DNA of 64,000 nucleotides from Rhipidocladum racemiflorum (GCA_036346355.1 CM070584.1:49931097-49995096), one strand, 5' to 3'. Shown: positions 8,669-20,965, counted from the first letter of the stretch. Notes: generated by a model from the letters alone, not told the origin. A program made the numbers and translations.

Positions 8669-11343
8669 TGTCGGGACCCGAATATGCAAATCCGGACCCT
8701 CTGTGTATTCAGCATAGTCCAGGATCACGCTAGTGCACACAGCCTCAACATCGGTAAATACCACATTCATACTCAACGAAATAGTAAAGTACTTTATTGA
8801 AAGGGAAATATAACCGGTTGCTCGACCTTATGGTCAAGTTACAAAAGTACGACTCGCAGGGCTTAAGTCTTACTCAAATAAACTTGCAGCGGAAAATAAA
8901 GAAACGTGTGGCGCCAACCAATATGCAACAGGCAACTGACTAGGCTCACCCCTAGTTTGTCGGCTCCTCCTCCAATGCTGGCGTCGATTCTTCTTCTACC
9001 GATGTTTGTATTGTGGCAAGGGTGAGTACTTAAAAGCACTCAACAAGTCATGAACAGAAATGCAGTTTAATAGCTACATGCATTGTTTATTCCAACAATA
9101 GGTTAAAAGGTTCTTTTGCAATAAGCAACATTCATAAATAACAGTAATAGATTGGAAAGCGGTAAAACAGTAAAAACAATAATAGCTTTGTAAACAATTT
9201 CTCAAGTAAAGCATTTATTAACCTAAACAAATTCATCATTTCCATCATCAAGTATCCACAAACCAAGTTCATTTTCATAAGTCTAACCCTTGACTGTAAT
9301 CACCGAGCAGTGTCCAATACCGTAGACTCAGCTATTCGAATAGGTTGTACACTCTGCAAAGGTTATACACTTTACCCACAAGATACAATCAAACACCACC
9401 AAGGCGAGTGACCGTAACAAAGCCTTTCCAAAGTTACTTCTAGATCCGGTATTGCCCGCTAAGATTTCAACACTGAAGGGATTGGTTACCACACTCAGGG
9501 ACCCCTCTTGCGCCATGTGAGCCTACCCGTAAATGCGGGTCTCACACCACCACGACAGTGCCAAAGACTAGACATCATAGTTTACTCATCTAGGTCTGTC
9601 CTATTCCAGACTTGTGGTTGTATGCTGGACTCAGTTCAAATTCTTGCAAGGTTAAGTCCTTAGGGTGACCGAGGCAAGACTACCCAATTGAATTCACAAG
9701 TGTCCAAACCAGTAAAAACCAAATACGACCTCACATGTGCCATACCTGGCCCACCAAAAACAGTCTTGCCACTTGCCCCAGTCTAAATCATTTTATCACC
9801 CCAGTTGTTTACCATGCACCACGTGCCATCAATATTATTAATAACACATGTCACATTTCTCATAAACACATTCCATATCTCATTAAGTCAAGATTAACAT
9901 TTAACATTCCAAAATGAAGTCATTGACACATTGCAGGGCTAAGCATACTACATACGCTCTATAATTCTATATAACCCATATTGGCGAATTAATAATGTCC
10001 AACTAATATTCCATGTTCTAGGGTGACAAATGATTCATAGTATACAATTATTATCGACAAGATGGCATAATCAAGTAGGTCACATAACTATTCCCGGAAT
10101 TATTCAAAAGCATTTTAATTAAACTAGCATGCAATAATTTAAACAAATAAAGTTTCAAAAGTGGGATCAACATGGTCAAAACATAACTTGCCTTGGAACA
10201 GGTCCTGTTCCTGGTCTTGAACTTGTTCATGAGTCAAAACCTCTCCTTCGAAGCCTTCGGGCAATTCAACGTCTACGCGTATCGATAAATAAACAACAAA
10301 TAAATAAAAATAGAGAAAAACTCATGTCCAAAAATTAAATAAAATTCACCATTAGATAGATATCAATTTTATAAAAATTTAAAAACTGGAATCACCTCAA
10401 TTGGAGTTAAAACGCAAAAGTTATAGCCGTTTGAAGTTTGAAAAATCAATTAAAAGAATAAACCGAATTAATTCATTTATTTTTATATTGAAAAATCCGA
10501 AATATGACGTCAGCATGATGTCAGCACGCATTTTTGATTTTGGCCGAATTATTTTTTTAAAGGAAAATCGATTTATTGCGTCATGCTTGCGTCAGCCAGT
10601 CCATAGACCTGGTCCATGGTTCGGGTTCGGTCCACCGTGGACCTGGTCCACGGGAACACGTGTTACTGACATGTGGGACCCCCGGATGACGTCAGTTGCT
10701 GACGTCAGCATGGCTCGACCGAGACGTCTAACACGCGGGCCCCACCGTGACGTCAGCATGACGTCATGGATGACGTCACACACGCGCGGCATAGACGCTG
10801 ACACGCAGGCCCAACGCTGACATCACGCGTGACGTCAACGACGACCGGGCGACGACAGCGCTGACCGCGCCGCTTCGGCTTCCTGCGACGTGGCACAATC
10901 TGGGCCGTTGATGTGAAATCTGACGGTCGAGATTGGATCTAATCTCTCACGTTTTGGTTCACCGTGGGGGGGGGTGACGTGGCATGATTCGGCGTTCGAC
11001 GCGTGGCACGATCTGGACCGTACACTGCAGATCGAATGGCTGGGATTGCATCTAGCGCTACAACGTGGACCAAATCTAACCGTACAATCTAGATCTAACG
11101 GCTGAGAAATAATCTAGCACGGTGCAATAAAGATCTACATGGCTTAACCTGATGAGTTGGATCTAGATCCAACGGTTGCTAATAGATCTAATACGTAACA
11201 CGGGATTTTTGCACGGGGTGACGTGGACGAACCTGGCCCTTGGATCTTGATCGGACGGTTGACAGAGCTTGTGGAGTCGGCGATGTCCACGACGGAGTTG
11301 GGGACGACGACACGGCCAATGGCGTTTGGGACGCGCTCCGACA
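8669..11343. mobile_element. LTR-like segment inside the CACTA element
   Basis: The segment starts TGTCGGGACCCG and ends GCGCTCCGACA, giving the terminal pair TGTCGG/CCGACA expected of an LTR. It separates two non-adjacent TNP2 fragments. No 5-bp duplication is present (GTATA on the left, CCACT on the right) and no internal retroelement domain was found, so it looks like a long solo LTR or a recombination product. AT-rich in the left half, GC-rich with bZIP-type sites near 10.5-10.85 kb. Confidence 0.5.
10505..10837. promoter_or_regulatory. Cluster of seven TGACGTCA palindromes
   Basis: Exact TGACGTCA octamers occur at 10505, 10687, 10700, 10748, 10759, 10771 and 10830. This is the consensus site for TGA/CREB-type bZIP factors. 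The cluster lies in the LTR-like segment, so it may be part of a retroelement promoter. Binding is inferred. Confidence 0.6.
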
Positions 11344-11348
11344 CCACT

Positions 11349-12140
11349 TTAGCAAGAGCTCCTTTCTTCACCTCGATGCCTTCACTATCATCATCCTTAT
11401 GCTTGTATCGCGATGCTTTGCACACTGGACATAAATGCGTGTCTGCATAGTCTTTGCGATAGAGTATATAATCATTTGAACATGCATGTATTCTTTCTAC
11501 TTCCAATCCCTAGGGACATACAACCTTTTTGGCTAAATACGTGGTTTTAGGCAACATGTTTCCCTTTGAAACCATATCCGCTAAGAGATGTAGCAACATT
11601 TGTGAAACTCTTGTAGGACCAATCATTGTCTGCCTTCAATTTTAGCAGTGAAAGCACGGTGTGCATCTTTGTGTATTCCTCCTTGTAACCCAGGAATCAA
11701 GGTTTCTCCGAGTCCTCCATCAAACCCTTGAATTGATTAAACTCTCTATAACTAGTGTAGTTCTCTTCTGCATCGCGCAACATTTGAGCCAGATTATTAT
11801 CGTCATCGACGACCAGCCTATCCTCATCGGATCCATAACCGATGTCAACTGCCATATTGTTGGCTCCGTCGTCGTCGACGTTATCACGTTGAAGTATGAT
11901 CTCCTCTTCACTGTGCCTTGTCCAACATGTACAGCCAGGTACAAAATCTCTCCAAATCAAGTGCAAGTGGATATGGTCTTTGTCCGAAAACATCTTATCA
12001 TTCTTGCAATCAATGCACGAACAATGTATGTACTTCATCTTCTTTTGCAAGCTATTCTCCTCGATGGCTCTTAGAAAAGCAGATAAACCATCGATGTATT
12101 CTCAGCTGTAACGGTTCGTATTGTACATCCATCTCTAGTC
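11349..12140 (-). pseudogene. TNP2 transposase, N-terminal part (broken)
   Basis: Minus-strand translation gives a Transpos_assoc domain: RWMYNT, EYIDGL, a CSCIDC zinc-type pair and GCTCWTRH. A linker follows, then the TNP2 signature IHACSNDYILYRKDY with CPVCKASRYK. Stop codons interrupt the start region (after NTNRYS) and the linker. Homology ends abruptly after KKGALAKVV at about 11349, where an unrelated segment begins. Intact TNP2 proteins continue with a long DDE-type core that is missing here. It is a dead transposase fragment. Confidence 0.75.
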
Positions 12141-13034
12141 CATCTACAATTAATTAATGTAAAAAATTATTAATATCCAATAATCTTATTCAAATAAATT
12201 ATTAATCTAATATCCAACAATATCCACTAACGGTACACAATTAATTCTAATTAATTTTCTATTCTTAATTACTTAATTTTAATATATGCTTATACCTAAC
12301 TAAAATTAAATTTATCTTCTAAAGGAGCTAGATAATAAATTCATCTTCTCAAAATGCATGGCAAATTCATGATCGCCAACCTACCATATTAAGTAAAATT
12401 TAATGTTTATTAATATCTAGTAATCTTAATTAAATAAATTTAATATATGCTTGATAAAAATTAGCTAATAATAGCCACTAATGGAGCAAGATGTATATGC
12501 ATGCACTAACGGTAAAAAAGTAATGGTAATTAAAAAATAAATCTTAATTACTTAATTTTTATATATGCTCATATCTAGCCAAAATTAAATTTATCCCCTG
12601 AAGGAGCTAGATTATAATTCATCATCTCAAAATGTAAGGCAACTTCATGATCACCCATCTACATATTAACTAAAATTCAATGTTTATTAATATCCAATAA
12701 TCTTAATTAAATAAATTTAATATATGCTTGGTCATAATTCATCATCTAAAAGATATAGACAACTTAATCTAACGGAGCAAGATAATAAATTTATCATCTA
12801 CAAAATGTTATGTAAATAAAAACAAACTAAATCTAAACCTTGCATTTAAACTACATATAGATTAACCTTAATTAAACTAGGTCTAAACATTAAATTGCAA
12901 CTACATCACTACAAATGAAGAGAGGAGAACAAATACAGGAAGTAGAAGCATAAGAATCTTTGCAAATGAAATCTGAAATCTAGAAATTTTGGTTTGTTCT
13001 TGGGGAGGAAGATGACCACCACATAGAGCTGCTA

Positions 13035-13466
13035 CAGGCGTATTTATATGGAATATTATTTGTGGTGGTTTTAAATTAAAACCGCTACATATAATATTAT
13101 CAGTGACGGTTTTTACCAAAAATCGCCACAAATAGTCATAATATCAGTGTTGATTTTTGGCTAAAACTGCCACTGATAGTCATCATTATCAGTGGCGGTT
13201 TTAGCTATAAACCGCCACAAATAATTGGACTATTTGTTGCGGTTTTTTACTAAAACTGCCACAAATAGTTCCAAACGTATTTGTGGCGGTTCCAAAGAAA
13301 AATCGTCACAAATAATCCATTATTTGTGGTGGTTCCAAACAAAAACCGCTATAAATAGTCTTTTCGCTATTTTGAATTTTAAAATCGCCACTGATAATTC
13401 TATTTGTGATGGTTCCAAAAAAACCGCCACAATAGAGTGTCACCTATTTGCTATTTTGTAGTAGTG
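13035..13466. repeat. CACTA subterminal repeats, right end
   Basis: At least ten alternating direct and inverted copies of a unit around GTGGCGGTTTTAG / AAACCGCCACAAATA precede the CACTA terminus. Such arrays bind TNPA-type proteins in known En/Spm elements. Confidence 0.8.
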
Positions 13467-13474
13467 CATATAGC

Positions 13475-13955
13475 GTCTTAAAACTTTGTTTGAAAGTCCA
13501 TCTATCATTTTGAACTATGGAAATAGACATCTGACCCTTCAAACTTTGCAATCGATTTAAATAACACATTAACCCTGTTTCGCATAGTGGTATCGTTCGT
13601 GTGGCGCAATGAGTGAGCGGTTTTGCCATATAGGATGATACACTAACAAGTTAGGTCAATGATAGGTGGGCCCACATGTATTTCTCCCCCGTCAGCTCCC
13701 AATTATGATGCGTCTATGGCTGTCGGCCATTGTAGCTCTTTCACTCTCTATTTCAATTTGGAAGAGAATCCTCTATGAGCCCCATCTATTATTGATCTAA
13801 ACTTGCCCAGCGTGTCCTCCTGCGTGGCAAAACCGTCCGCTCATCATACCATGCGAGCAATACCACTACGCGAAATCGGGTTATGGTGTTGTTTGAACCA
13901 GATTGCAAAATTTAAAGGGCCAAATGTCGGATTTCATAGTTTGATTTACCAGGTA
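13475..13955. mobile_element. Foldback element with long inverted arms
   Basis: The left arm (about 13480-13640) and right arm (about 13825-13950) are imperfect reverse complements. Both contain TGGCAAAACCG, ACCACTANGCGAAA, ATTGCAAARTTTRAAGGG and a CATAGTTTGA-like end. The loop of roughly 190 bp is unrelated. This is typical of long-TIR MITE/foldback elements. Exact ends and duplication were not resolved. Confidence 0.6.
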
Positions 13956-14517
13956 TTATATGGATTTCCTCCCTATATTAACTATACCCATGACCATTCT
14001 ACATGGAGAATGCTAGCTTCTATATATACGTGTACATTTTGGTCATGTGCTTTTAATTAATTAGGCTCACAGTCCAACTTAAGCCAGCTGTGCTTGTCAA
14101 ATTCCGGAGGTTGGCGATTGGACGCTTTCGTTATCACAAAGATGACATTTGCAGCACCAATCGATATGGCACCAGATCTCTTATTATTGCACACAAGGCC
14201 ATACCCAAGAAGATAGGACCATACCAATGCATGGTCCCTTGGTTCTCTCATGAAAAACCATCGATCTTTACTCTTTTCGAAAAGGAAAAAAAAAGTAGCA
14301 TGTAATAATCCTCTAGTTTGGACAGGTTTGTATGAAATATATATATCAATTTTGATGTGCAACAATACCTGCTTTTGTGGATTATGGACCACTCTTTGGT
14401 GCATGCATCTTGTCATTTTTTGAGCTAGCAAAGAGGGTCCTAATTTTCATTAGTTAGAGAAATCACCTTTGAGATCGAAAAGCTCATAGTCAACAATGTT
14501 GCAGTCCAGTGAAACGG

Positions 14518-14651
14518 TACAAATCAAGTACAAACTTCCTTCAGTACAAAGCTATATGTACGGAATTATCTTTTCTATGACATGTACAAATCAAGTACAA
14601 ACTTCCTCAAGTACAAAGCTATATGTACGGAATTATCTTTTCTATGACATA
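14518..14651. repeat. 67-bp tandem duplication, two copies
   Basis: The block starting TACAAATCAAGTACAAACTT at 14518-14584 is repeated at 14585-14651 with only a few differences. It is noncoding and no flanking element was recognised. Confidence 0.9.
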
Positions 14652-14903
14652 ATTAACACGGCTCACAAGAAAATTCTTCAAATTATATTCGTCGGTAAAA
14701 CCTCTCTATCAGTTAAGACTGTCACTGGATCCATATAACCATTACCTAATATTATTTATATGATTTTTCACACGATTGTCTACAAACTCTACATGGCTTT
14801 TTTTTATAACTATGACCGCAAATTCCACTGACCAGATGAAATCACTAAAGTTGATCTTATATATCCGACTAAACCCGGACTTCCAAATTTGCAATAGACT
14901 AAA

Positions 14904-15031
14904 GAGAGGTGCTTGTATGTTTTTTTTTTATTTAAAGTTGCACAAATATTAAAGTATGAATGAAGGGTATATAATGATTACTCAAGATTCGTACAATTTG
15001 TATTAAAAGGAAAAACATAAAAACACTGCTC
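14904..15031. mobile_element. MITE, GAGCAGTGCTT family, copy 2
   Basis: Starts GAGAGGTGCTTGTATG and ends AACACTGCTC, the same termini and core (AAAGTTGCACAAATATTAAAG) as the copies at 5553 and 54978. Flanks TAGACTAAA and TATACTAAA match at 8 of 9 positions, consistent with a 9-bp duplication. Confidence 0.75.
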
Positions 15032-15078
15032 TATACTAAAATGAGAGTTTTCAGAATTTGACACACTTTAAAATTCGC

Positions 15079-15172
15079 ATTTCAGAATTTAACACTCTGA
15101 CCTACTGTTCATACACACAGACGGTCCCACATGTTACGAAAGGCTTACGAATTGAGTGTCAAATTCTGAAAT
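15079..15172. repeat. Small foldback repeat
   Basis: The 19-bp arms ATTTCAGAATTTAACACTC and its near-perfect reverse complement (one mismatch) enclose a 56-bp loop. It could be a very short MITE. Confidence 0.6.
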
Positions 15173-15189
15173 AATCCATACTAAAATAG

Positions 15190-16293
15190 CATAGCATGCC
15201 AGCACAGAAATACAAGTTTCGAAAAATGTACATTACTCCTGCCAGTAGTACCAGTCTGGGAAATTAATACGCTGAGCAGCAGTAGCCGTGCCCGTACGGT
15301 CCAAAACTACTCCGCTATTAAAGTCGTAAAGCTTTGCTACCGCCACACTCAAAAACAGGAAAGAATCTTTGCTACTGGCTGGTGCCTTGACCAGGCCGAG
15401 CTAGCATAGGTACGTTACGTACGTACCCACCCGAAGCACCTGGAGACTCTGCCGCAAGCGTGCGTACACCGTCCCCTGTGCTGTGCTAGTGGCGGCGGCG
15501 AGGGGAGGCGCGAAGAGGCTGTAGCGCTCAGTGCTCTTCTACTTTATTTTTCTCTGCATACGTCACTGCTCCTCCGGTTAAAGGTTAACATAATCATTCC
15601 GTCATGTTGGTGTGCGCGCTAACTAATCATCCCTAGAATCCCCGCATGAAGACTGTAGCGTCTAATCTCATAACACTTGCTGCTGTGCTGCGTGTGGACC
15701 CATCCCCTCCGAAAGAGTTTCGGGGTCCCACGTGCAGCGACACTGAGACGCATGCGAATAACCAGTTTTGTTAGTACGCGTAGCAAAACTAATCTGCATT
15801 ACGTGAGATTTGATCTAAGAGGGTGTTTTTTGTTAGTCCCGCTTTGAAGTTGGTTCTGACTTCTGATCGGAAGCTAACAGCCCATGAATACCGTACCATG
15901 GAAGCCCATTAGTTACAATGGAGGCACGACAAATAGAGCCCAATTAATGCCCATTAGTTACAGGTGAGGCACAACAAAGAGAGCCCATTACCATCACGGC
16001 TACTATTACTAATTCCCAGCAAGATAAAACTGAATCCTCCATGTTTAATTTCTGCCAGATTAACCTATATATATGCAAAAGTTTGCTTTGCTGATGTAAC
16101 CTGTGCGTATGCTCACCGTGCATGCATCTGTTGCAGGAGTTATCTAGTCGCATGTGCCACGAGGGATCGATTAGAATTGAGGCTAGCAAGGTTGACATTA
16201 TCTAGAATATGTTCGCTGAATGAGGATTGTGACGAAAGATTCTGGTTGGAGCCTTGGACGCAAAAGATGAGCCCACCTCCCCTGCGAGCCGCC
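15190..16293 (+). other. Upstream region of MIR169, mostly unique sequence
   Basis: Moderately GC-rich in the middle (15400-15700) with no recognised gene or transposon. Its position directly upstream of the TATA box and MIR169 hairpin makes it the likely promoter region. Confidence 0.4.
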
Positions 16294-16301
16294 TATAAAT
16301 A
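16294..16301 (+). promoter_or_regulatory. TATA box of pri-miR169
   Basis: TATAAATA in a GC-rich context, about 111 bp before the hairpin base. The start of transcription is expected near 16325-16330. Confidence 0.6.
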
Positions 16302-16374
16302 CCGCTGGAATTGCAAGCATTGGCGATCGTACCAGCAGGCAACAACGAGCTAAGATAGCCATGCGCAGTAATAC

Positions 16375-16378
<4 letters not shown>

Positions 16379-16406
<28 letters not shown>
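16379..16406. repeat. (AG)n microsatellite in the pri-miR169 leader
   Basis: About 14 AG units directly abut the 5' base of the MIR169 hairpin. Confidence 0.95.
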
Positions 16407-16557
16407 CCTTACATGGTGACAAGGGTAGCTCTGGTAGCCAAGGATGACTTGCCTGTGTCCTCCCTGAAGGCTTAGCAATGCATCTATGAGCCTACGTGTG
16501 GTTCATGGGCAGTCTCCTTGGCTAGCCTGAGTGACTCTTTATCACTCATGCTAGGCT
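16405..16557 (+). ncRNA. MIR169: MIR169 precursor hairpin
   Basis: The mature miRNA arm at 16435-16455 begins TAGCCAAGGATGACTTGC, the sequence of the monocot miR169h-m group. The star arm at 16508-16528 begins GGCAGTCTCCTTGGCTAG and pairs with it apart from two bulged Ts. The stem extends outward (AGCCTTACATGGTGA with the CATGCTAGGCT side), giving a hairpin of about 153 nt. miR169 directs cleavage of NF-YA (HAP2) transcripts and responds to drought, salt and nitrogen in grasses. A TATA box lies upstream on the same strand. Which numbered rice member this is cannot be decided from sequence alone. Confidence 0.93.
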
Positions 16558-16959
16558 TGCATCTCTTGATTTATTGTTGATTCATTTTCTGAATGAGGGA
16601 AAACTTGCATCACTTGGTTTACCTGCGCTGATGCATGCATGCATGCGGCATCCCAGTTGCCATATCATCGGGCTATGCACGAGTCTTGGCCCCAGTTTTG
16701 TTATAAATTAACTGATTGGATATGGATACGGCTCCTACACACGTAGTTATTGGCATGCATGGCCGGGGTACTGTCTCAAAACTTTATAAAATTCAGATAG
16801 CAATTGTACATGATTGATTGTCTAGGCATATGTATAGATATAAGTACTCCTTATTATGGAGGGAGATGAATATAATTCATGCATTTCTGCGTATCTAAAT
16901 CTATAATTCGAAGGAAGGAATTAGAATGGGGGAAAGGTAGATAGGGGACTACATGTGTA

Positions 16960-18229
16960 TAGATAAGTATTCCTTGATTTATCTTCTTTTACTTGATTTG
17001 GAGTTGTAGAACTCAAGTTATGGTCGTTGGATCGAGCGCTGCTGTCCCGGTTGGACAGAGTGCTGTTTTTCGGGTTTCTGGAGTGGGTTGCAAAGTCGTT
17101 GTAGATTATCGCTCTTGTACTGTTTTGTGAGCAAGTTTTGAGTGTAATGTACCTATGTGTAGGTGGTGTGACCCTGGGAGTGCCCTCAACCTCTTGGCAC
17201 TCCGTCGCTCACGGTTGAAGGCAAGTGTATTGGGATGGATTTGGGGTTTGGGTAGTTATTAGACCTGCATAGGTGCAATATGAGTACATGATGTGTTAAC
17301 TTGCCATGCTTGTTATTTGCTTATGATATGATGAACATGATTATATATTGGCTATGAAATCGTCGTATTAAGTATTTATGCAAGTTCCTACATGTTCATG
17401 ACATATGTGAATTCATAATGAAAGAGACGACCCATTCTGATGCGGGTCTCTGCGTTCACATGTTGTGAACACGAAAGACCTACCTCATAGTCCCATCCAC
17501 GGTTGTGTATGGGAGTGAGTCAGTAAGAGTAGGCACCCTCCATCTACGGGATGGAAAGGGAAAGAGGGTGCACACCGATGGGTGTGCACTCGGCAATACC
17601 AGTATGTGCTAACAAGGAGACATATGCATTGCATGTATGATGATGTTAATGAAATATATTTATGATGAATCATGAGATGCATATGATGTTGAATATGAGA
17701 TGTAATGATGATGGTATTGAGAACTGTTTGCTTGTTCCATTGTAATACACTTTGCTGAGTGATGAACTCACGCTTGTTGTTTTGTGATGTTTTTAGGTAC
17801 CATGAAACCGGCATGTGGGAAAGACTTAGCGGCACATCTTCACGTAGTTTCATTCACTTAGACAACTATACTTTACCATTCGTAGTTGTGATAATAAGTT
17901 TATTGCGCTAAAACTTGGAGTACGCCTTAATGTGTGCTTGGTTCTATCGTTCACTTCGTTTTAGTTTATGAAATGGTTGAATTCATTATTCTTGACTTAA
18001 ACTGTTGCTATACCTCCCGTTATTGCTGTTTTAGATGTCATTCATTATGTTATGTCTTGTCATATTATTGCTGTTGCTTCAAACCATGGAAAAACAAATG
18101 AGATGCTGCCGAAATTCCGGTTAAAGCATTTGCGCCCTTGCTGTAATTTGTCTTTAATTGTGGTATTTAGTTGTTATTTTCTACTATGTTTGGTAACATC
18201 TAGAACATACTAGATGCCGGGGTGTTACA
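16960..18229 (-). mobile_element. Gypsy-like LTR fragment or solo LTR
   Basis: The minus-strand start at 18229 reads TGTAACACCCCGGCATC, a common rice LTR beginning. The sequence down to about 16960 resembles retroelement LTR DNA and includes GATGCGGGTCTC, also seen as AAATGCGGGTCTC near 9530. The inner end and target duplication were not found, and no coding domains are present. Confidence 0.5.
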
Positions 18230-18452
18230 ATAACACCAACAAATAGATTATTCAGCGCATCTAATTAGCTAACCATCCATGTAGAGCAGATATTCCAGCA
18301 CAAAATTTCCCTTTCAAGGGTCAGCATGCGCTCCCATTTCCCAATAATGGAACGAGGCCGTCGTCCACTGCCAGCTTTATCAGGAGAGAGAGAGAAAAGA
18401 TAGCCTTTCAAAAAGACTTTAGCTTAATTTAACTTTTTGACCCATCGATTTA

Positions 18453-18675
18453 TGCCCCGTTTGGTAACTTAAAACCGAATTATTTTTACTAGATTCTAGA
18501 AGAAATCTAACCAAACTGGCTAAAACTCGGATCGTTTCTTCTTTTTCCACTATGTGGCTGAATCAGTCTCAACCCCGTTTCACTCGATTCACAGAATCCT
18601 ATTTAAAACATTTCTACCAAGAATCTAGAACTGTTTTCGTTTATAATAGAATCTAGAACCGTACCAAACAGGACC
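18453..18675. mobile_element. Tourist-like MITE
   Basis: Ends TGCCCCGTTTGGTA and (inward from the right) GGTCCTGTTTGGTA are flanked by TTA at 18450-18452 and 18676-18678. Internal AGATTCTAGA motifs are inverted between the halves. Confidence 0.65.
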
Positions 18676-18996
18676 TTAAAATGCGGCGGTCAATATTTCA
18701 ATGGACCACTAAACTACGAAAGATATTTAGATTTGCCACATCAAAAATATAGATTAGTAGATTTGTCGTCCATGAGCTTTTATGTCATTACATTATAAAT
18801 GTTTTCTAACGTATAATTTTTTTTAAAAATATGGTCAAACGTGTATATGGAACACCACGTAGACGTCCGAAATGAGGAGAATCGAGGGAGAGTAACAATC
18901 AACCACGAACAGTTTCTTTCGTGTTAGCTAGCATCTGACAGAAAACATTTTTAGATGGAATCTGAGAACAAACATTAAAATTCACCTATCTAATTA

Positions 18997-19158
18997 AGGC
19001 TCTGTTTGACATTACGGTGCCATTTTCAAAAGCACTTATTTATTTATTGATATCACAGTTAGTTGATCAAAAAATGTTTTTTAAGCTGTAACAGCGAATA
19101 TCTTACTGGAATTAGTAAAGATTCTCCTGATTAACTAGATTCCACCGCAAACTGGCCC
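18997..19158. mobile_element. Tourist-like MITE, diverged
   Basis: GGCTCTGTTTG on the left and GGGCCAGTTTG inward from the right are flanked by TTA on both sides (18994-18996 and 19159-19161). The interior is AT-rich. Confidence 0.45.
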
Positions 19159-19432
19159 TTAGGCTCGCAAGAATGAAAGAAAATTAGTAACACCCATATT
19201 CGCCTACTAAAGAATGTGTACGTTACGGTATCTATTTAAACAGCCCCGTTAGTATGATGCATCATACATACATATAATTGAAAAGGATGAATTATTTTCT
19301 GTCAAAAAAACATTGAATTACTGTATGCTGCTAATATTATTGGACGTACTTTTCTTAGCTTCAAGAAAATGCCAAAAAAAAGTCAGTGCCGATATGTACC
19401 ATGGGCATGTACTGAACTACTAATGATGTACA

Positions 19433-20965
19433 TTTTTTTAGATAATGGAAGAATATATTAATCTTTTGATCTCTGCATATTAGGATGCACACGGCCTAAT
19501 AATTATTACAGAGTTCAAAGTTACAGCTAAAAAAACTATCCAATACGAATTCAAACTGAGTAGTTTAAGAAAGAAAAATCTTGCTACAAGCAATGAAAGG
19601 ATGAATAAAAACACTTAAGCCGCATACAATCTTATTTAAAATCTCCAGCCGTGCCCAATGAAGAGGTCTCTAGCCACGGCATAAAGACAACTGCATGCTG
19701 TTGACACCATCTCCCGAGCCTCCTGATGCTGATGTACTGACCATGAGCGCAACCAATTTCATTCTTACGACCAACATAAAGCGACAGCCCCAATTAAACA
19801 TTGAGCCTTTATATCCTTTTCAAATCCCAATAGCCAAGTTTCAAACATATGGGTTATGCTAATAGGAGGATTCATATTAGAAGCCACTTGTACAACACGC
19901 CATGCAAAGCGAGCAAACAGACAATCAAAAAAGAGATATTGAATAGTTTCATCATTGTGACAAAAACAATATTGTTTGCTACCAGTCCAATTTCTTTTAC
20001 TTAGATTATCTTTCGTCAAGATCACTCCTCGACGTAAGTAACATAGAAAGATTTTTATTTTTAAAAGTACTTTAATTCGCCACAGTTGTCTATTTGTAAC
20101 TGGGATATTTTGATGTAATAAAACTGCATACATCGAGTGAACATAAAATTGTCTATTTTGGTGGATATTCCATTGAAAAGTATCCCTTTCAGATGACAAC
20201 TGTATACCGATAATCTTTGTAATAAGATCATACACAATGGACTTACGAAAAGATATATTAAGAGATCCAGAACTCATTGCTTCAGTCGCCGTAGCATATT
20301 TTTTTCGAACAATATTAAATAATCGGGGGTATTGAGTACTAAGTGGGTTATTTCCAAGCCAGGTATCCTGCCAAAACCGTATTTGGGATCCATCATGAAG
20401 TTGAAAAGATCCAAATCTAAAAAAGTAATGTTTTACCTTCATTAGACCCGACCAAAATTGCGAGTCTCCTGGTTTCTTTTCTACTTGAGTAAGGGTCTTA
20501 CTTCCCAAATACTTTCTAATTAGGATATGTTGCCAAACACCCTTCTCATTTAAAATCTTGAATAGCCATGTACAAAGTAAACATATATTTTTTTACATTA
20601 AGGCCTTGAATACCCAAACCACCCTGATCCTTAGATTGGCATAAAATATTCTACTTAGCAAGTCTATATTTTTTCTTATGGTAGTTATTCTGCCAGAAAA
20701 AACTAGATCTGAAATGATCTAATCTTTTAAGAATCCCATGTGATATCCTGATAAAAGATAGCATAAACATGGTAAACTTTTAAGCACAGAATTTATAAGG
20801 ACTAATCTGCCTCCAATTGACAGATGTTTTCCTTTCCAGTTACTTTACCTCTTTTCAAAACATTCTTCTATCCCCTTCTATCCCCTTCCATTCACTATTT
20901 CTCAATTTGCGGTAATGAATTGGTATGTCAAGATATTTAAAGGGTAAACTATACGTGTCCCCAGG
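19433..20965 (-). mobile_element. 5'-truncated L1-type LINE with decayed reverse transcriptase ORF
   Basis: Minus-strand translation, broken by stops, gives the end of a plant LINE reverse transcriptase (FKYLDIPIHYRKLRNSEWKG, then DQGGLGIQGLN). From about 20510 a 247-codon open stretch to 19765 follows. That stretch contains FWQDTWLG and a zinc-binding zf-RVT domain (roughly residues 123-205: LWRIKVLLKIKIFL, RRGVILTKDNL, CFCHNDETIQYLFFDC, FARFAW). A short A-rich tail is seen at 19433-19439. The 5' half including the endonuclease is absent, as usual for LINE insertions. Confidence 0.85.

Larger units (their letters stand above)
6597..13466 (-). mobile_element. Decayed CACTA (En/Spm-like) transposon with TNP2 and Ulp1 remnants
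   Basis: The right terminus, read on the minus strand, begins CACTACTACAAAATAG (13466-13451). The last 430 bp (13035-13450) carry many inverted subterminal motifs of the type GTGGCGGTTTT and AACCGCCACAAAT. Matching motifs at 6597-6730 mark the other end, but no CACTA terminus is visible there, so that end is truncated. Between them lie minus-strand TNP2 transposase pieces and an Ulp1-like protease remnant, split by an LTR-like segment at 8669-11343. The element is not autonomous. Confidence 0.8.
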
